Counted from the stretch's first letter, positions 27,061 to 38,716 are shown. The stretch is DNA of 64,000 bases from Burkholderia sp. WSM2230 (GCF_000472445.1 NZ_AXAJ01000017.1:1-64000), one strand, 5' to 3'. Notes: generated by a model from the sequence alone, not told the origin. Made by a program: numbers and translations.

Positions 27061-27978
27061 ATGTTGAAGCAGCGCACCATTAAATCAATCGTCAAGACGG
27101 TCGGCATCGGTTTGCACTCCGGCCGTAAAGTCAATTTGACGCTGCGTCCGGCAGCGCCGGACACGGGCATCGTGTTTTCGCGCGTGGATTTGCCCACGCC
27201 GGTGGACATTCCTGCGTCGGCGATGGCGATTGGCGATACGCGTCTTGCTTCCGTGTTGCAGAAAGACGGCGCGCGCGTTTCGACCATCGAGCATTTGATG
27301 TCCGCCTGCGCCGGTCTTGGCATCGACAATCTGTATGTCGACGTCACGGCGGAAGAAATTCCTATCATGGATGGCAGCGCCGGCTCGTTCGTGTTTCTGA
27401 TTCAATCGGCGGGAATCGAAGAACAGAACGCGGCAAAGAAGTTCATCAAGGTCACCAAGCCCGTTGAGATTCGCGACGGCGACAAATTCGCGCGACTCGA
27501 TCCGTATTTCGGTTTCAAGCTGAAATTCACGATTGATTTCCGTCACCCGGCTGTCGATAAGACCGGCCAGGCGCTGGAAGTGGATTTTGCCAACACGTCG
27601 TATGTGCGCGAAATCGCGCGTGCCCGCACGTTCGGCTTCGCGCATGAAGTCGAGATGATGCGCGAGCTGGGTCTCGCGCGCGGCGGCAGCATGGATAACG
27701 CGATCGTTCTCGACGAATACCGCATTCTGAACAACGACGGTCTGCGCTACGACGACGAGTTCGTGAAGCACAAGATGCTCGACGCCATTGGCGACCTGTA
27801 TGTGGTCGGCCATCCGTTGCTGGCTTCGTACAACGCCTATAAGTCGGGCCACGGCCTGAACAACGCGCTGCTGCGCGAGCTGCTGGCGCATGAAGATTCG
27901 TACGAAATCGTCACGTTCGACGACACGCAGAAGGCGCCGCGAGGCTTCGCTTACGAGACGCAGACGGCTTTTGCATAG
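27061..27978 (+). CDS. lpxC: UDP-3-O-acyl-N-acetylglucosamine deacetylase LpxC
   Basis: The 305-residue zinc hydrolase catalyses the committed step of lipid A synthesis. Zinc-ligand and catalytic motifs are intact: STIEHLMSACAGLGID (His79 region), the HKMLDAIGDLYVVGHPL segment with His and Asp ligands, and the catalytic GHGLNNALLRELLA. Length matches E. coli LpxC (305). An in-frame ATG lies 30 nt upstream, but the chosen ATG gives MLKQRTIKSIVKTVGIGLHS, the canonical N terminus. A terminator follows. Confidence 0.97.
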   Translation: MLKQRTIKSIVKTVGIGLHSGRKVNLTLRPAAPDTGIVFSRVDLPTPVDIPASAMAIGDTRLASVLQKDGARVSTIEHLMSACAGLGIDNLYVDVTAEEIPIMDGSAGSFVFLIQSAGIEEQNAAKKFIKVTKPVEIRDGDKFARLDPYFGFKLKFTIDFRHPAVDKTGQALEVDFANTSYVREIARARTFGFAHEVEMMRELGLARGGSMDNAIVLDEYRILNNDGLRYDDEFVKHKMLDAIGDLYVVGHPLLASYNAYKSGHGLNNALLRELLAHEDSYEIVTFDDTQKAPRGFAYETQTAFA

Positions 27979-28028
27979 CGAATCGGCGTCACGTTTGGGT
28001 GAAACTTCCGAAACGAGTGCACGAAAAT

Positions 28029-28058
28029 AGGCGGCTCACTGGAGCCGCTTATTTTTTT
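28029..28058 (+). terminator. Intrinsic terminator of lpxC
   Basis: A GCGGCTC/GAGCCGC stem with a 4-nt loop (28031-28048) is followed by TTATTTTTTT. It lies between convergent lpxC and dciA. Confidence 0.9.
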
Positions 28059-28060
28059 GG

Positions 28061-28546
28061 TTAGCGGTTTCTCCGATGCCTTGCAGCCATTTTCGCCAGC
28101 GCCTCGCGCAAAGGCGAGGGCGCGAGAGATTCGCTCAGTTCGTGCAACGCGTCCGCGCCTGCCGGAGTCATGCGTGCCTGCTTTTCCGGCGGCGGTTGCT
28201 TCGCGGGCTGCGGCCGCACGCGGATGCGCAGCGCATTCACCGGCCAGCCGCGCTGTTGCAGATCCAACAGCAGCCGCGGCTCCAGATGCCGCAAGCGCGC
28301 CGCCAGCGCATTGTGCGCGGCGAAGAGCGCCAGCACGCCTTCCTTGATGAAACCGGGTTCCACGCTCGCCGACAGGTAGTCCGGCAACAAGTCACGCAGG
28401 TCCTTTTCGAGCGCCGCGATCTGCTCGACGCCCGCGCGCAGCGCGGCGAACGCATCCGTGCGATTGAGCACTTCGGCGACCGGCTGCGGCCGGCGCACGT
28501 TGAACTGCTTGGGCGGCGGCCTTGAAAACGAGGGAGAACGGCTCAT
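28061..28546 (-). CDS. dciA: DciA-type DUF721 protein (putative helicase loader)
   Basis: The 161-residue protein contains a DUF721 domain (about residues 25-110; DLLPDYLSASVEPGFIKEGV and HNALAARLRHLEPRLLLDLQ). DUF721/DciA proteins assist loading of the replicative helicase DnaB in bacteria lacking DnaC. The N terminus is Pro/Arg-rich, and the tail (from about 115) is low-complexity. I start at 28546 (MSRSPSFSRPPPKQFNVRRP) because the upstream extension of this frame is unlike the family. It lies between lpxC and secA as in many proteobacteria, but on the opposite strand to both. The helicase-loader role is inferred from the family. Confidence 0.8.
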   Translation of the reverse strand: MSRSPSFSRPPPKQFNVRRPQPVAEVLNRTDAFAALRAGVEQIAALEKDLRDLLPDYLSASVEPGFIKEGVLALFAAHNALAARLRHLEPRLLLDLQQRGWPVNALRIRVRPQPAKQPPPEKQARMTPAGADALHELSESLAPSPLREALAKMAARHRRNR

Positions 28547-28710
28547 GTTTGACAGTAGCGGCGTGTTCGCACCCAATGTGATGACACGCCGCGATTGTAC
28601 CGCGCAAGTTGCGGCGAGAGCCGCGCGTTGTCGCACCGTCAAAGGGCGGCGCGGCGGGCTTTGCTGCCCGCAGGCGTCGCGCCGCCGACACAAGCGTGGG
28701 CGGGGGCGCG

Positions 28711-28719
28711 TGCTAAAAT
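28711..28719 (+). promoter_or_regulatory. Possible -10 upstream of secA
   Basis: TGCTAAAAT forms an extended-type -10 about 115 bp before secA in the 287-nt divergent dciA-secA spacer. No convincing -35 is present. Nothing else is recognised in this spacer. Confidence 0.35.
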
Positions 28720-28833
28720 CCCCGATTCGAATTCACTCTTGGACTAAGCCGCCGAGGCCCTTCTGACCCCGCAGCGCATGCGAGACCCGCACGCCCGCCA
28801 ACCAGCCGAAGCCGCGACGCAGACACCGATCCG

Positions 28834-31644
<2,811 letters not shown>

Positions 31645-31650
31645 TGCCAA

Positions 31651-31690
31651 AGGCGGCGCGCTCAGAGGCGCGCCGCCTCGCTTTACAGCG
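31651..31690 (+). terminator. Terminator-like stem-loop after secA
   Basis: A perfect 11-bp GC stem (31651-31661 with 31668-31678) with a 6-nt loop begins 7 nt after the secA stop and is followed by CGCTTTACAG. The weak T-tract makes efficiency uncertain. Confidence 0.6.
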
Positions 31691-31809
31691 TCTCTTTTGC
31701 ACCGTGTTGTGTTGTTGATTGCGCGGTGGCACGGCGTCCTGACCGGGCCACCAGTTCCGTTTCCCTCGATGCCGGCGCCCGCCGGCATTTTCTTCGACAG
31801 GTCGCGACC

Positions 31810-33051
31810 ATGGCTGTCAATTTCCCCTCGATCGATCCCGCTCAACTGCATCCCGTCGCCGGCGTCACGCTCGGTTGGGCGGAGGCGAACATTCGCAAGC
31901 CGAACCGCAAGGACGTGCTGGTCATTTCCGTCGACGAAGCTGCGACGGTAGGCGGCGTCTTCACGCAAAACCGGTTCTGCGCGGCGCCGGTCACCGTCTG
32001 CCGCGAGAATCTGGAGCGCGTGCGCGCCGGCGGCAAGCCGATTCGCGCGCTGGTGATCAACACCGGGAACGCCAACGCGGGCACCGGCGAGCCGGGCCTC
32101 GCGCATGCGCGCGAAACGTGCGCGGAACTCGCGCGGCTCGCTGACATTGCCCCCGAACAGGTGCTGCCGTTTTCGACGGGCGTGATTCTGGAGCCCTTGC
32201 CGGTCGATCGTCTGAAGGCGGGCCTGCCCGCCGCGCTGGCCAACCGCAAGGAAGCCAACTGGTACGACGCCGCGCAGGCGATCATGACCACCGACACGCT
32301 GCCGAAGGCGACATCGCGCCAGGTCACGATCGAAGGGCACACGGTCACGCTGACCGGCATCAGCAAGGGCGCCGGCATGATCAAGCCGAACATGGCGACC
32401 ATGCTGGGCTTCCTCGCGTTCGACGCCGCCGTGGCGCAGCCGGTGCTCGACGCGCTGGTCAAGCACGTGGCGGACCGGTCGTTCAACTGCATCACGATCG
32501 ACGGCGATACGTCCACCAACGATTCGTTCATCCTGATCGCGTCGGGCAAATCGAGCCTGCCGGCGATCACCTCCACCGACTCGCCCGCTTATGCGGCGTT
32601 GCGCGACGCGGTGACCGAAGTCGCGCAGACGCTCGCGCAACTGATCGTGCGCGACGGCGAAGGCGCGACCAAATTCATGACGGTCCATGTGGAAGGCGGT
32701 TCGAGCGTCGGCGAATGCCGTCAGATCGCGTATGCGATCGGCCACTCGCCGCTCGTCAAGACGGCCTTCTATGCATCGGACCCGAACCTCGGCCGCATTC
32801 TGGCCGCCATCGGCTATGCCGGCATCGACGATCTCGACGTCGGCAAGATCGATCTGTATCTGGACGACGTGCTGGTTGCAACGGCCGGTGGCCGCAACCC
32901 CGCCTACCGTGAAGAAGACGGCCAGCGCGTCATGAAGAAGAGCGAGATCGGCATTCGCGTCGTGCTCGGCCGCGGCAATGCGCAAGCCACGATCTGGACT
33001 TGCGATCTGTCGCACGACTACGTGAGCATCAACGCCGACTACCGCTCGTAA
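31810..33051 (+). CDS. argJ: Bifunctional ornithine acetyltransferase/N-acetylglutamate synthase ArgJ
   Basis: The 413-residue enzyme transfers acetyl from N-acetylornithine to glutamate in arginine synthesis. It self-cleaves into two chains. The cleavage site is visible as KPNMATMLGFLAFD, with nucleophile Thr197. The beta-chain motif NSFNCITIDGDTSTND-like segment (FNCITIDGDTSTNDSF) and the C-terminal LGRGNAQATIWTCDLSHDYV are typical. The frame is open 84 nt upstream, but the ATG at 31810 fits the family N terminus (MAVNFPSIDPAQLHPVAGV). Whether it accepts acetyl-CoA cannot be read from the sequence. Confidence 0.96.
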   Translation: MAVNFPSIDPAQLHPVAGVTLGWAEANIRKPNRKDVLVISVDEAATVGGVFTQNRFCAAPVTVCRENLERVRAGGKPIRALVINTGNANAGTGEPGLAHARETCAELARLADIAPEQVLPFSTGVILEPLPVDRLKAGLPAALANRKEANWYDAAQAIMTTDTLPKATSRQVTIEGHTVTLTGISKGAGMIKPNMATMLGFLAFDAAVAQPVLDALVKHVADRSFNCITIDGDTSTNDSFILIASGKSSLPAITSTDSPAYAALRDAVTEVAQTLAQLIVRDGEGATKFMTVHVEGGSSVGECRQIAYAIGHSPLVKTAFYASDPNLGRILAAIGYAGIDDLDVGKIDLYLDDVLVATAGGRNPAYREEDGQRVMKKSEIGIRVVLGRGNAQATIWTCDLSHDYVSINADYRS

Positions 33052-33088
33052 CCGGTTCATCACGCGGCCCTGGCCGCTCATTCATTTC

Positions 33089-33958
33089 ATGGACAAACTC
33101 GAACAGTTTCTGACGCGGGCCGAAGCCGTGCTGGTCCGCCTGGAAGCCATGCTTCCGCCCGCCGCGCCTGACATCGACTGGTCGGCGGCGGTCGCTTTCC
33201 GCTGGCGCAAGCGCCAGGGGCGCGGCTATCTGCAAGCGGTGCCGGCCATTTCCGCGATCACGCTGGATGACCTGCAAAACATCGATCGTCAGAAAGCGCT
33301 GATCGAGCAGAATACGCGCCAGTTCGTCCACAAGCTGCCGGCGAACAATGTCCTGCTGACGGGCGCGCGCGGCACCGGCAAGTCGTCGCTGATCAAGGCC
33401 TGCCTGAACGCATACGCCAAAGACGGCCTGCGCCTGATCGAAGTGGACAAGGACGATCTGCATGACCTCGGCGACATTGTCGAGCTGATCGCGAAGCGGC
33501 CCGAGCGTTTCGTGGTGTTCTGCGACGACCTCTCGTTCGAGGAGGGCGAGTCGGGCTACAAGGCGCTCAAAGTCGCGCTCGACGGATCGGTCGCCGCGCA
33601 ATCGGACAACGTGCTGATTTACGCGACGTCAAACCGCCGCCATCTGCTGCCCGAATACATGAGCGACAACGAGACGTATAAACACACGTCCGATGGTGAG
33701 ATTCATCCCGGCGAGCTTGTCGAAGAAAAGATCTCGCTGTCAGAGCGATTCGGGCTGTGGGTCAGCTTTTATCCGTTCAAGCAGGACGATTACCTGTCGA
33801 TCATCGCGCATTGGCTGCGGCATTTTGGTTGCAACGACGCCGAAGTCGAGGCGGCGCGCGGCGATGCGCTAGTGTGGGCGCTCGAGCGCGGGTCGCGTTC
33901 GGGGCGTGTCGCATGGCAGTTCGCACGCGACTGGTCCGGCCGGAAATCCCAGCCATGA
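33089..33958 (+). CDS. DUF815 family AAA-like ATPase
   Basis: The 289-residue protein of the DUF815 (AAA+-like P-loop) family has no established function. The N-terminal about 85 residues are helical. Walker A is TGARGTGKSSLIKACL (Lys98). Walker B-like FVVFCDDLSFEEGES is near residue 145, and a sensor-like ATSNRRHLLPEYM follows. No membrane segment or signal is seen. Its stop overlaps the start of the Nudix gene (ATGA), so the two are translationally coupled. It lies 37 nt after argJ. It could remodel a protein or nucleoprotein partner, but this is only inference from the fold. Confidence 0.85.
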   Translation: MDKLEQFLTRAEAVLVRLEAMLPPAAPDIDWSAAVAFRWRKRQGRGYLQAVPAISAITLDDLQNIDRQKALIEQNTRQFVHKLPANNVLLTGARGTGKSSLIKACLNAYAKDGLRLIEVDKDDLHDLGDIVELIAKRPERFVVFCDDLSFEEGESGYKALKVALDGSVAAQSDNVLIYATSNRRHLLPEYMSDNETYKHTSDGEIHPGELVEEKISLSERFGLWVSFYPFKQDDYLSIIAHWLRHFGCNDAEVEAARGDALVWALERGSRSGRVAWQFARDWSGRKSQP

Positions 33959-34380
33959 GCGACGCGCAGAAGAACGCGGCCGGCCGCCCGGTCACGGAGG
34001 TCGCAGTCGGCGTGCTCGTGCAGCCGGACGGGCGCTATCTGCTGGCGCAGCGTCCCTCAGGCAAGCCATACGAAGGCTACTGGGAGTTTCCAGGTGGCAA
34101 GCTCGAAGCGGGCGAATCCGTCGAGGCGGCGCTCGCGCGCGAGTTGCACGAGGAACTCGGTATCGACGTCAAAGCGTGTCACTTGTGGCATACGCTCGAG
34201 CACGATTATCCGCACGCCTATGTGCGGCTCTTTTTCTGCAAGGTGACGCAGTGGACCGGCGAGCCGCACGGCCGCGAAGGTCAGGCGTTCGTCTGGCAGG
34301 CATTGCCCGCCGAGGTTTCGCCGCTGCTGCCGGCCACCATTCCAGTGCTGGAATGGCTCGCGGCCGAAAAGACCGAATAG
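33955..34380 (+). CDS. mutT: MutT-like Nudix hydrolase
   Basis: The 141-residue Nudix pyrophosphohydrolase probably cleaves 8-oxo-dGTP, protecting DNA from oxidised precursors. The Nudix box spans about residues 48-70 (GGKLEAGESVEAALARELHE, followed by ELGI) with the REx2EE core intact. VAVGVLVQPDGRYLLAQRP and YEGYWEFPGGK match MutT proper. The length fits E. coli MutT (129), with no fused thiamine-synthase domain. The start overlaps the DUF815 stop; the frame is open further upstream but is shadow sequence there. Confidence 0.9.
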   Translation: MSDAQKNAAGRPVTEVAVGVLVQPDGRYLLAQRPSGKPYEGYWEFPGGKLEAGESVEAALARELHEELGIDVKACHLWHTLEHDYPHAYVRLFFCKVTQWTGEPHGREGQAFVWQALPAEVSPLLPATIPVLEWLAAEKTE

Positions 34381-34478
34381 ATAGGCAAGCAAGCCGCGCG
34401 GTTGCCGGCGTGGCGCCAGTCGGTCAACTGGCTGAACAATGCGCGTTTTTCGCGCCGATTATTGTTCCGGGCAATTGG

Positions 34479-34511
34479 ACCGACGCCGCGCGAACTGCGC
34501 GCCGCGTCGGT
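34479..34511. terminator. Convergent stem-loop between mutT and yacG
   Basis: Arms 34479-34492 and 34498-34511 pair over 14 positions with one C-C mismatch and a 5-nt loop, right at the 3' end of yacG. It lacks U-tracts on both strands. It probably limits read-through between the convergent transcripts, but this is inference. Confidence 0.5.
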
Positions 34512-34708
34512 CAATGCGGGTTGTAGTCCCCGCCGGGCGTCTCGTCCGAGGGCGCTTCCTGATCGGTACCGCCGATCTTGTATTTCTCGGCGGCCCAGGC
34601 GCCGAGATCGATCTGTTTGCAGCGCTCGGAGCAGAAGGGGCGAAACCGGCTTTCAGGTGTCCAGCGGACGTCCTTTCCGCAAGTAGGGCATTTGACGACG
34701 GTTGGCAT
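34511..34708 (-). CDS. yacG: DNA gyrase inhibitor/zinc-binding protein YacG
   Basis: The 65-residue zinc-finger protein of the YacG family has four zinc-ligand cysteines (Cys7, Cys10, Cys26, Cys30) in KCPTCGKDV and PFCSERCKQIDLGAWA. E. coli YacG binds GyrB and inhibits gyrase. The acidic, flexible C terminus (DQEAPSDETPGGDYNPH) is normal for the family. It is the last gene of the pilBCD-coaE-zapD-yacG group, 127 nt after zapD. Confidence 0.95.
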   Translation of the reverse strand: MPTVVKCPTCGKDVRWTPESRFRPFCSERCKQIDLGAWAAEKYKIGGTDQEAPSDETPGGDYNPH

Positions 34709-34835
34709 ACGGTCAGGCAGTCAGTGCAAATGGAACAAGTACCGAATATAAGGGCATTTCTCGCCGCTTTAAAGGCGCGGCCGAGCGAAACCGCCTGGTC
34801 TTGCGAATCTATCTGTCAGTCGTGACGAACCCGGC

Positions 34836-35591
34836 TTACAGGCTGCAGAGCGTCAGCTGAAAGGGTACGTCGACATCCACCGCGCGCGGGCGCAGGTCGC
34901 CGTCCTGCACCGTGAAGCGCACCCACAGCATGTACTTGTTGGCGCTGGCCTCGGGAATCACGCGCAATTCAGGCGCGACGCGTACCTGCATCAATTGATA
35001 AGAGCGGCCCGACAGCATTTGCTGATAGCTGCCCGCCATGGCCATGACCTTGGACGCCTGGCCGGACTCCCGTGCAAGCCGCAGCACGATCGTAGCGGCG
35101 TCGCGCAGCGGCAGCAGCGGCGTGACCCATTTGGCGATGTCCTGACGGCGTTGGTCGGGATGAAGCTGCTGCCAGGCATAGTAGGACGGCAGGTCGAACT
35201 TGCAGGTGCCGCCCGGAATGATCGCGCGGCTGCGGATGCTGGCAAGCCATTCGTTCTCTGCAAGATGCTGGCCGGTTTTGCCCTGCATCTGCGAGAGCCC
35301 CGCCAAGGTCTGTTCGATTTCGCCGAGCACGGCTTCGAGCGCGTTCTGCTCGATTCCCGGATTGCCGCGAAACGGCGCGAGCGTTTGCCGCTGCCGCTCG
35401 AGTTCCTTCATCAGATCCGACTTGAGATCCGCGCGACCCGCTACCTCTGAGATTTCGAACAGCGTGGTCAGTGCGACGTGGTGTTCCCTGGCGTCTTCCT
35501 GCGTCAGAAAGAACGTGAAGCGCTCGAACAGATCTTCGAGGCGCAATAGCGTCCGGATTCGCTCGTTGAAGGGGTACTCGTAAAGGATCAA
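34836..35591 (-). CDS. zapD: Cell division protein ZapD
   Basis: The 251-residue cytoplasmic protein (DUF1342) bundles FtsZ filaments by binding the FtsZ tail. It begins MILYEYPFNERIRTLLRLED, the hallmark of the family, has a helical domain with ARSRAIIPGGTCKFDLP-like core (IIPGGTCKFDLPSYYAWQ) and ends in a beta domain. Length matches E. coli ZapD (247). It lies between coaE and yacG, as in many proteobacteria. Confidence 0.94.
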   Translation of the reverse strand: MILYEYPFNERIRTLLRLEDLFERFTFFLTQEDAREHHVALTTLFEISEVAGRADLKSDLMKELERQRQTLAPFRGNPGIEQNALEAVLGEIEQTLAGLSQMQGKTGQHLAENEWLASIRSRAIIPGGTCKFDLPSYYAWQQLHPDQRRQDIAKWVTPLLPLRDAATIVLRLARESGQASKVMAMAGSYQQMLSGRSYQLMQVRVAPELRVIPEASANKYMLWVRFTVQDGDLRPRAVDVDVPFQLTLCSL

Positions 35592-35899
35592 GCGGGCTCG
35601 CCTCGGGCGTGGTCGGTGACGGGAATGCAGGACATTCTAATGCCGTGGGACTACCCTAGCAATCACGCGCGTTTTGCGCGCGCCCAAGCAAACTTTTCCG
35701 CGTGTTTTCGGCCGTTTTCTGCAGCTTCGTCATGCGGAAAGTGCCGAAGTTCAATCATTCGCGCCAACGGTTGATGCGCGGCGTGAGCGCGGGGTTTCAT
35801 GGCGCGCGGGGAGAGTGCGGAGGCTTGCGGTCTGCTGGCGGTGCTCCGGCGGCAGGCCCCCGATGGCGCCGAACGCGGCAACTGCACCCATGACACCGA
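35592..35899 (-). other. Gap between coaE and zapD without a supported gene
   Basis: The 308-nt spacer contains short open frames on both strands, none with a convincing ribosome site or family resemblance. The alternating CGCGCGTTTTGCGCGCGC at 35666-35683 can fold locally. The spacer may hold a promoter for zapD-yacG. Confidence 0.35.
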
Positions 35900-36502
35900 C
35901 TACTCCGCCGCGAGCCCCAGGTACGTCCGATGCTGCGCGTCAACCTGCGCCGCCAGTGCGGCAAGCGGCGTGTTGTCGTTCACGATCACGTCATCTGCGG
36001 CGGCAAGACGTGCGTCGCGGGTCGCCTGGCGCGCGATGATCGCGAGCACCTGCTCGCGGCTGAAACCATTGCGCGTCATCACGCGCGAGATTTGCGTCTC
36101 AACGCTGCAATCCACGGCGAGCACGCGGTTCACACGGTTTTTCCAGCTGCCCGACTCGACGAGCAGCGGCACCACGACGATCACGTACGGTCCCCTGGCC
36201 TCGCGTTGCTCGCGCTCGGTTTCCGCGCGAATCAGCGGATGCGTGATGTTCTCGAGGCGCTTGCGCGCGGCGTCGTCGCTAAAGACGAGTGCGCGCATGC
36301 GCGCGCGGTCGAGCGAGCCGTCGGCAGCCACGAATGCATTACCAAACTCGGCGGCGATCTGCGGCATCGCAATGCCTTGCGGTGCGGTAATGCGATGCGC
36401 GATCAGGTCGGTGTCGACGATCGGTACGCCCTGCGCCGCGAACAGGTCTGCCACAGTCGATTTGCCGCTGCCAATGCCGCCGGTCAGTCCCACAACGAAC
36501 AT
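35900..36502 (-). CDS. coaE: Dephospho-CoA kinase
   Basis: The 200-residue P-loop kinase phosphorylates dephospho-CoA in the last step of coenzyme A synthesis. Walker A GLTGGIGSGKSTVADLF is at residues 6-22, and IVDTDLIAHRIT and VVPLLVESGSWKNRVNRVLA are typical family segments. Length equals E. coli CoaE (206). It is 3 nt downstream of the pilD stop, so almost certainly co-transcribed with it, a pairing conserved in many gammaproteobacteria and betaproteobacteria. Confidence 0.96.
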   Translation of the reverse strand: MFVVGLTGGIGSGKSTVADLFAAQGVPIVDTDLIAHRITAPQGIAMPQIAAEFGNAFVAADGSLDRARMRALVFSDDAARKRLENITHPLIRAETEREQREARGPYVIVVVPLLVESGSWKNRVNRVLAVDCSVETQISRVMTRNGFSREQVLAIIARQATRDARLAAADDVIVNDNTPLAALAAQVDAQHRTYLGLAAE

Positions 36503-36505
36503 ACT

Positions 36506-37459
36506 TCAGCCTCCAAGAGCGAGGTAAAGCGGTGTGCCGACAAACAGGGTGAGCGCACCGCCTGCGGCCAGAAACGGCCCGAAGGGCAGCGGCTCTTCAA
36601 AGCGCATGCGGCCGCGCCAGGTTGCCGCGAGGCCCACGACCGCGCCTGCGACGGCGGCGACCAGCACGATCTGCGGAAGTGCGGCCCAGCCAAGCCACGC
36701 GCCGAGCGCTGCCAGCAGCTTGAAATCGCCGTAACCCATACCGTCGATACCTCGCACCAGCCGGAATAGCCAATGCACGGCCCACAGCACCAGATAGCCG
36801 AAGATAGCGCCGAGCACCGCATCGTGCAGGCTCGCGAACACGCCGTTGAAATTGACGATGATGCCGGCCCACAGCAGCGGCAGCGTCATCGAGTCGGGCA
36901 GCAGATGCGTGTCGATGTCGATCGCGCTCATCGCCAGCAATGCCGCGCACAGTCCAAACGCGGCAAGCGCGGCGAGCGTCGGGCCGAACAGCGCCAGCGC
37001 GGCCGCCGCGAGTGCGGCGCTGGCGACCTCGATTAGCGGATAACGCAGGCTCACATGCATCTTGCATGCAGAGCAGCGACCACGCAGCAGCAGGTAGCTC
37101 AGCACCGGGACGTTCTCCCACGCACGCAGCACGTGCCCGCAGTGAGGGCACGTGCTGCGTGGCACCCAGAGGTTGTAGGGCGCCGGCAAGCCGTCTTCTT
37201 CGAGAGGTTCGTCTGTGGCCTCACTCACTTCGAGGCGCCATGCCCGTTCGAGCATGATCGGCACCCTGTGCACGACCACGTTCAGGAAGCTGCCTATCAC
37301 GAGGCCGAACACGATCGCAAAGGCGAACTGCAAGGCGGCAGGCAGGTTGCCGAATACCTGACCGGGACCGGCCGCGAAATGCGCCGGCAGCAAGCTCGAA
37401 AGTGGGCCCGAAAGCAGGCTGGATGAGGTTTCTGGCACGAGTGAATGAGTTGCCTGCAT
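36506..37459 (-). CDS. pilD: Type IV prepilin peptidase/N-methyltransferase PilD
   Basis: The 317-residue polytopic membrane aspartyl protease cleaves type IV prepilins and type II secretion pseudopilins and methylates their new N terminus. The cytoplasmic loop carries two CxxC pairs (CPHCGHVL and CSACKM). The catalytic aspartates lie in SAIDIDTHLLPD and in GMGYGDFKLLAALGAW (GxGD motif). About eight membrane segments are seen. The N-terminal about 30 residues before the first membrane helix are longer than usual. It lies 27 nt after pilC. Confidence 0.95.
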   Translation of the reverse strand: MQATHSLVPETSSSLLSGPLSSLLPAHFAAGPGQVFGNLPAALQFAFAIVFGLVIGSFLNVVVHRVPIMLERAWRLEVSEATDEPLEEDGLPAPYNLWVPRSTCPHCGHVLRAWENVPVLSYLLLRGRCSACKMHVSLRYPLIEVASAALAAAALALFGPTLAALAAFGLCAALLAMSAIDIDTHLLPDSMTLPLLWAGIIVNFNGVFASLHDAVLGAIFGYLVLWAVHWLFRLVRGIDGMGYGDFKLLAALGAWLGWAALPQIVLVAAVAGAVVGLAATWRGRMRFEEPLPFGPFLAAGGALTLFVGTPLYLALGG

Positions 37460-37486
37460 GGATAAACGGTGGATTCGGCTGCGATG

Positions 37487-38716
37487 CTACACCACGTTGC
37501 CGAGTTGAATAATGGGAAGATACATCGCGATGACGAGCCCGCCGACTAGCGCTCCCAGCACAATGATGACGAGCGGTTCGCACAGGCTCGACAGCGTGCC
37601 GATTTTTTCGTCTACCTGACGATCGGCAAGCGAGGCTACGTCGAGCAGCATCGTGTCGATTGCTCCGGACTCCTCGGCAACTGCGATCGGCTGCACGACT
37701 TCGGGCGGAAAGCAGCGCGCCGCGCGCATCGCCGCGGCAAGCCGCTCGCCGCGCCGCAGTCGGGCCGCGATGTCGACGGTGGCGCGGTCGAAAAACGCAT
37801 TGCCGGTAGCGTGCGTCAGCGAGTCGAAGGCATCGGCGAGCGGCGTGCCTGCCGACAGCAAGGTGCCGAGCGCGCGGCTCCAGCGCGCGGCGCAAAGCGT
37901 GGCGAGCAGCGTTCCGGCGACCGGCATTCTCAGCGATAGGCGCGCGAAGCGGATACGCGCCGCTTCCGAACGTCGCAGCAGAAACGTCACTGCCGAGCAT
38001 GCCCCGACGATGAGCGCAATGGCCGGCACGCTCCATCTCGCAACGCCCGCCGACAGCGCCAGTACGAACAGCGTCGGCGCGGGCAGACGGGCGCCGAAGC
38101 CGTCGAAAATCTGTTTGAAAGTCGGCACTACCCAAACCAGCAACGCGGCGGTGATCGCGAGAGCCAGCAGCAGAATCGCGAGCGGATAGGTGAGCGCCGC
38201 GCGCACTTTCGCGCGCTGGGCGGCGGCACGCTCGCGGTCGTCGGCGATACGCGCGAGCACGGCAGCAAGGGCGCCCGCCGCCTCGCCGACCTCGACGAGC
38301 TGGCAATACAGCGCGTTGAACTGCGCCGGATGCCGTTGCAAGGCAGCCGAAAAACGCAGGCCGGCCGTAATGTCCCGCGCAAGCGTGCCGACGATACGCG
38401 GCATACCGGCGCGGCGTGAGTTTTGCGGCTGCGCCAGCAAATCGAGCGCGGGCGCGAGCGGCAAGCCGGCGCGCAACAGGCTCGCGAGCTGGCGCGTGAA
38501 CAACGTGACTTCGGCGGCATTCGCTTTTGCACGGGGCGCCGGTCCCTTTGCCTTCAGATCGACCACGAACAGGTTGTCGCGCTTCAGAAGGGCGCGAGCG
38601 GTGCCTGCGTCGGGTGCGATGAGCGCGCCGGTCTTGCGGATGCCGTCGGCGTCGACGCCGCGCCATCCGAAGCGTGTATCGGTCGATGCGGGCGTGCCCG
38701 CTGTCGGCGTGGTCAT
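37487..38716 (-). CDS. pilC: Type IV pilus/type II secretion inner-membrane protein PilC
   Basis: The 409-residue inner-membrane platform protein of type IV pilus assembly has two repeated T2SSF domains (about residues 75-195 and 280-400) and three membrane segments. FTRQLASLLRAGLPLAPALD is the hallmark opening of the first domain and GTLLSAGTPLADAFD of the second. It overlaps the pilB gene by four bases and is encoded between pilB and pilD. No pilin gene lies nearby. Confidence 0.93.
   Translation of the reverse strand: MTTPTAGTPASTDTRFGWRGVDADGIRKTGALIAPDAGTARALLKRDNLFVVDLKAKGPAPRAKANAAEVTLFTRQLASLLRAGLPLAPALDLLAQPQNSRRAGMPRIVGTLARDITAGLRFSAALQRHPAQFNALYCQLVEVGEAAGALAAVLARIADDRERAAAQRAKVRAALTYPLAILLLALAITAALLVWVVPTFKQIFDGFGARLPAPTLFVLALSAGVARWSVPAIALIVGACSAVTFLLRRSEAARIRFARLSLRMPVAGTLLATLCAARWSRALGTLLSAGTPLADAFDSLTHATGNAFFDRATVDIAARLRRGERLAAAMRAARCFPPEVVQPIAVAEESGAIDTMLLDVASLADRQVDEKIGTLSSLCEPLVIIVLGALVGGLVIAMYLPIIQLGNVV

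Noticed and set aside
35663..35896. 77-codon minus-strand open frame between coaE and zapD
   Set aside because: No ribosome site, no family resemblance and Ala/Arg/Pro-rich composition typical of chance frames in GC-rich DNA.
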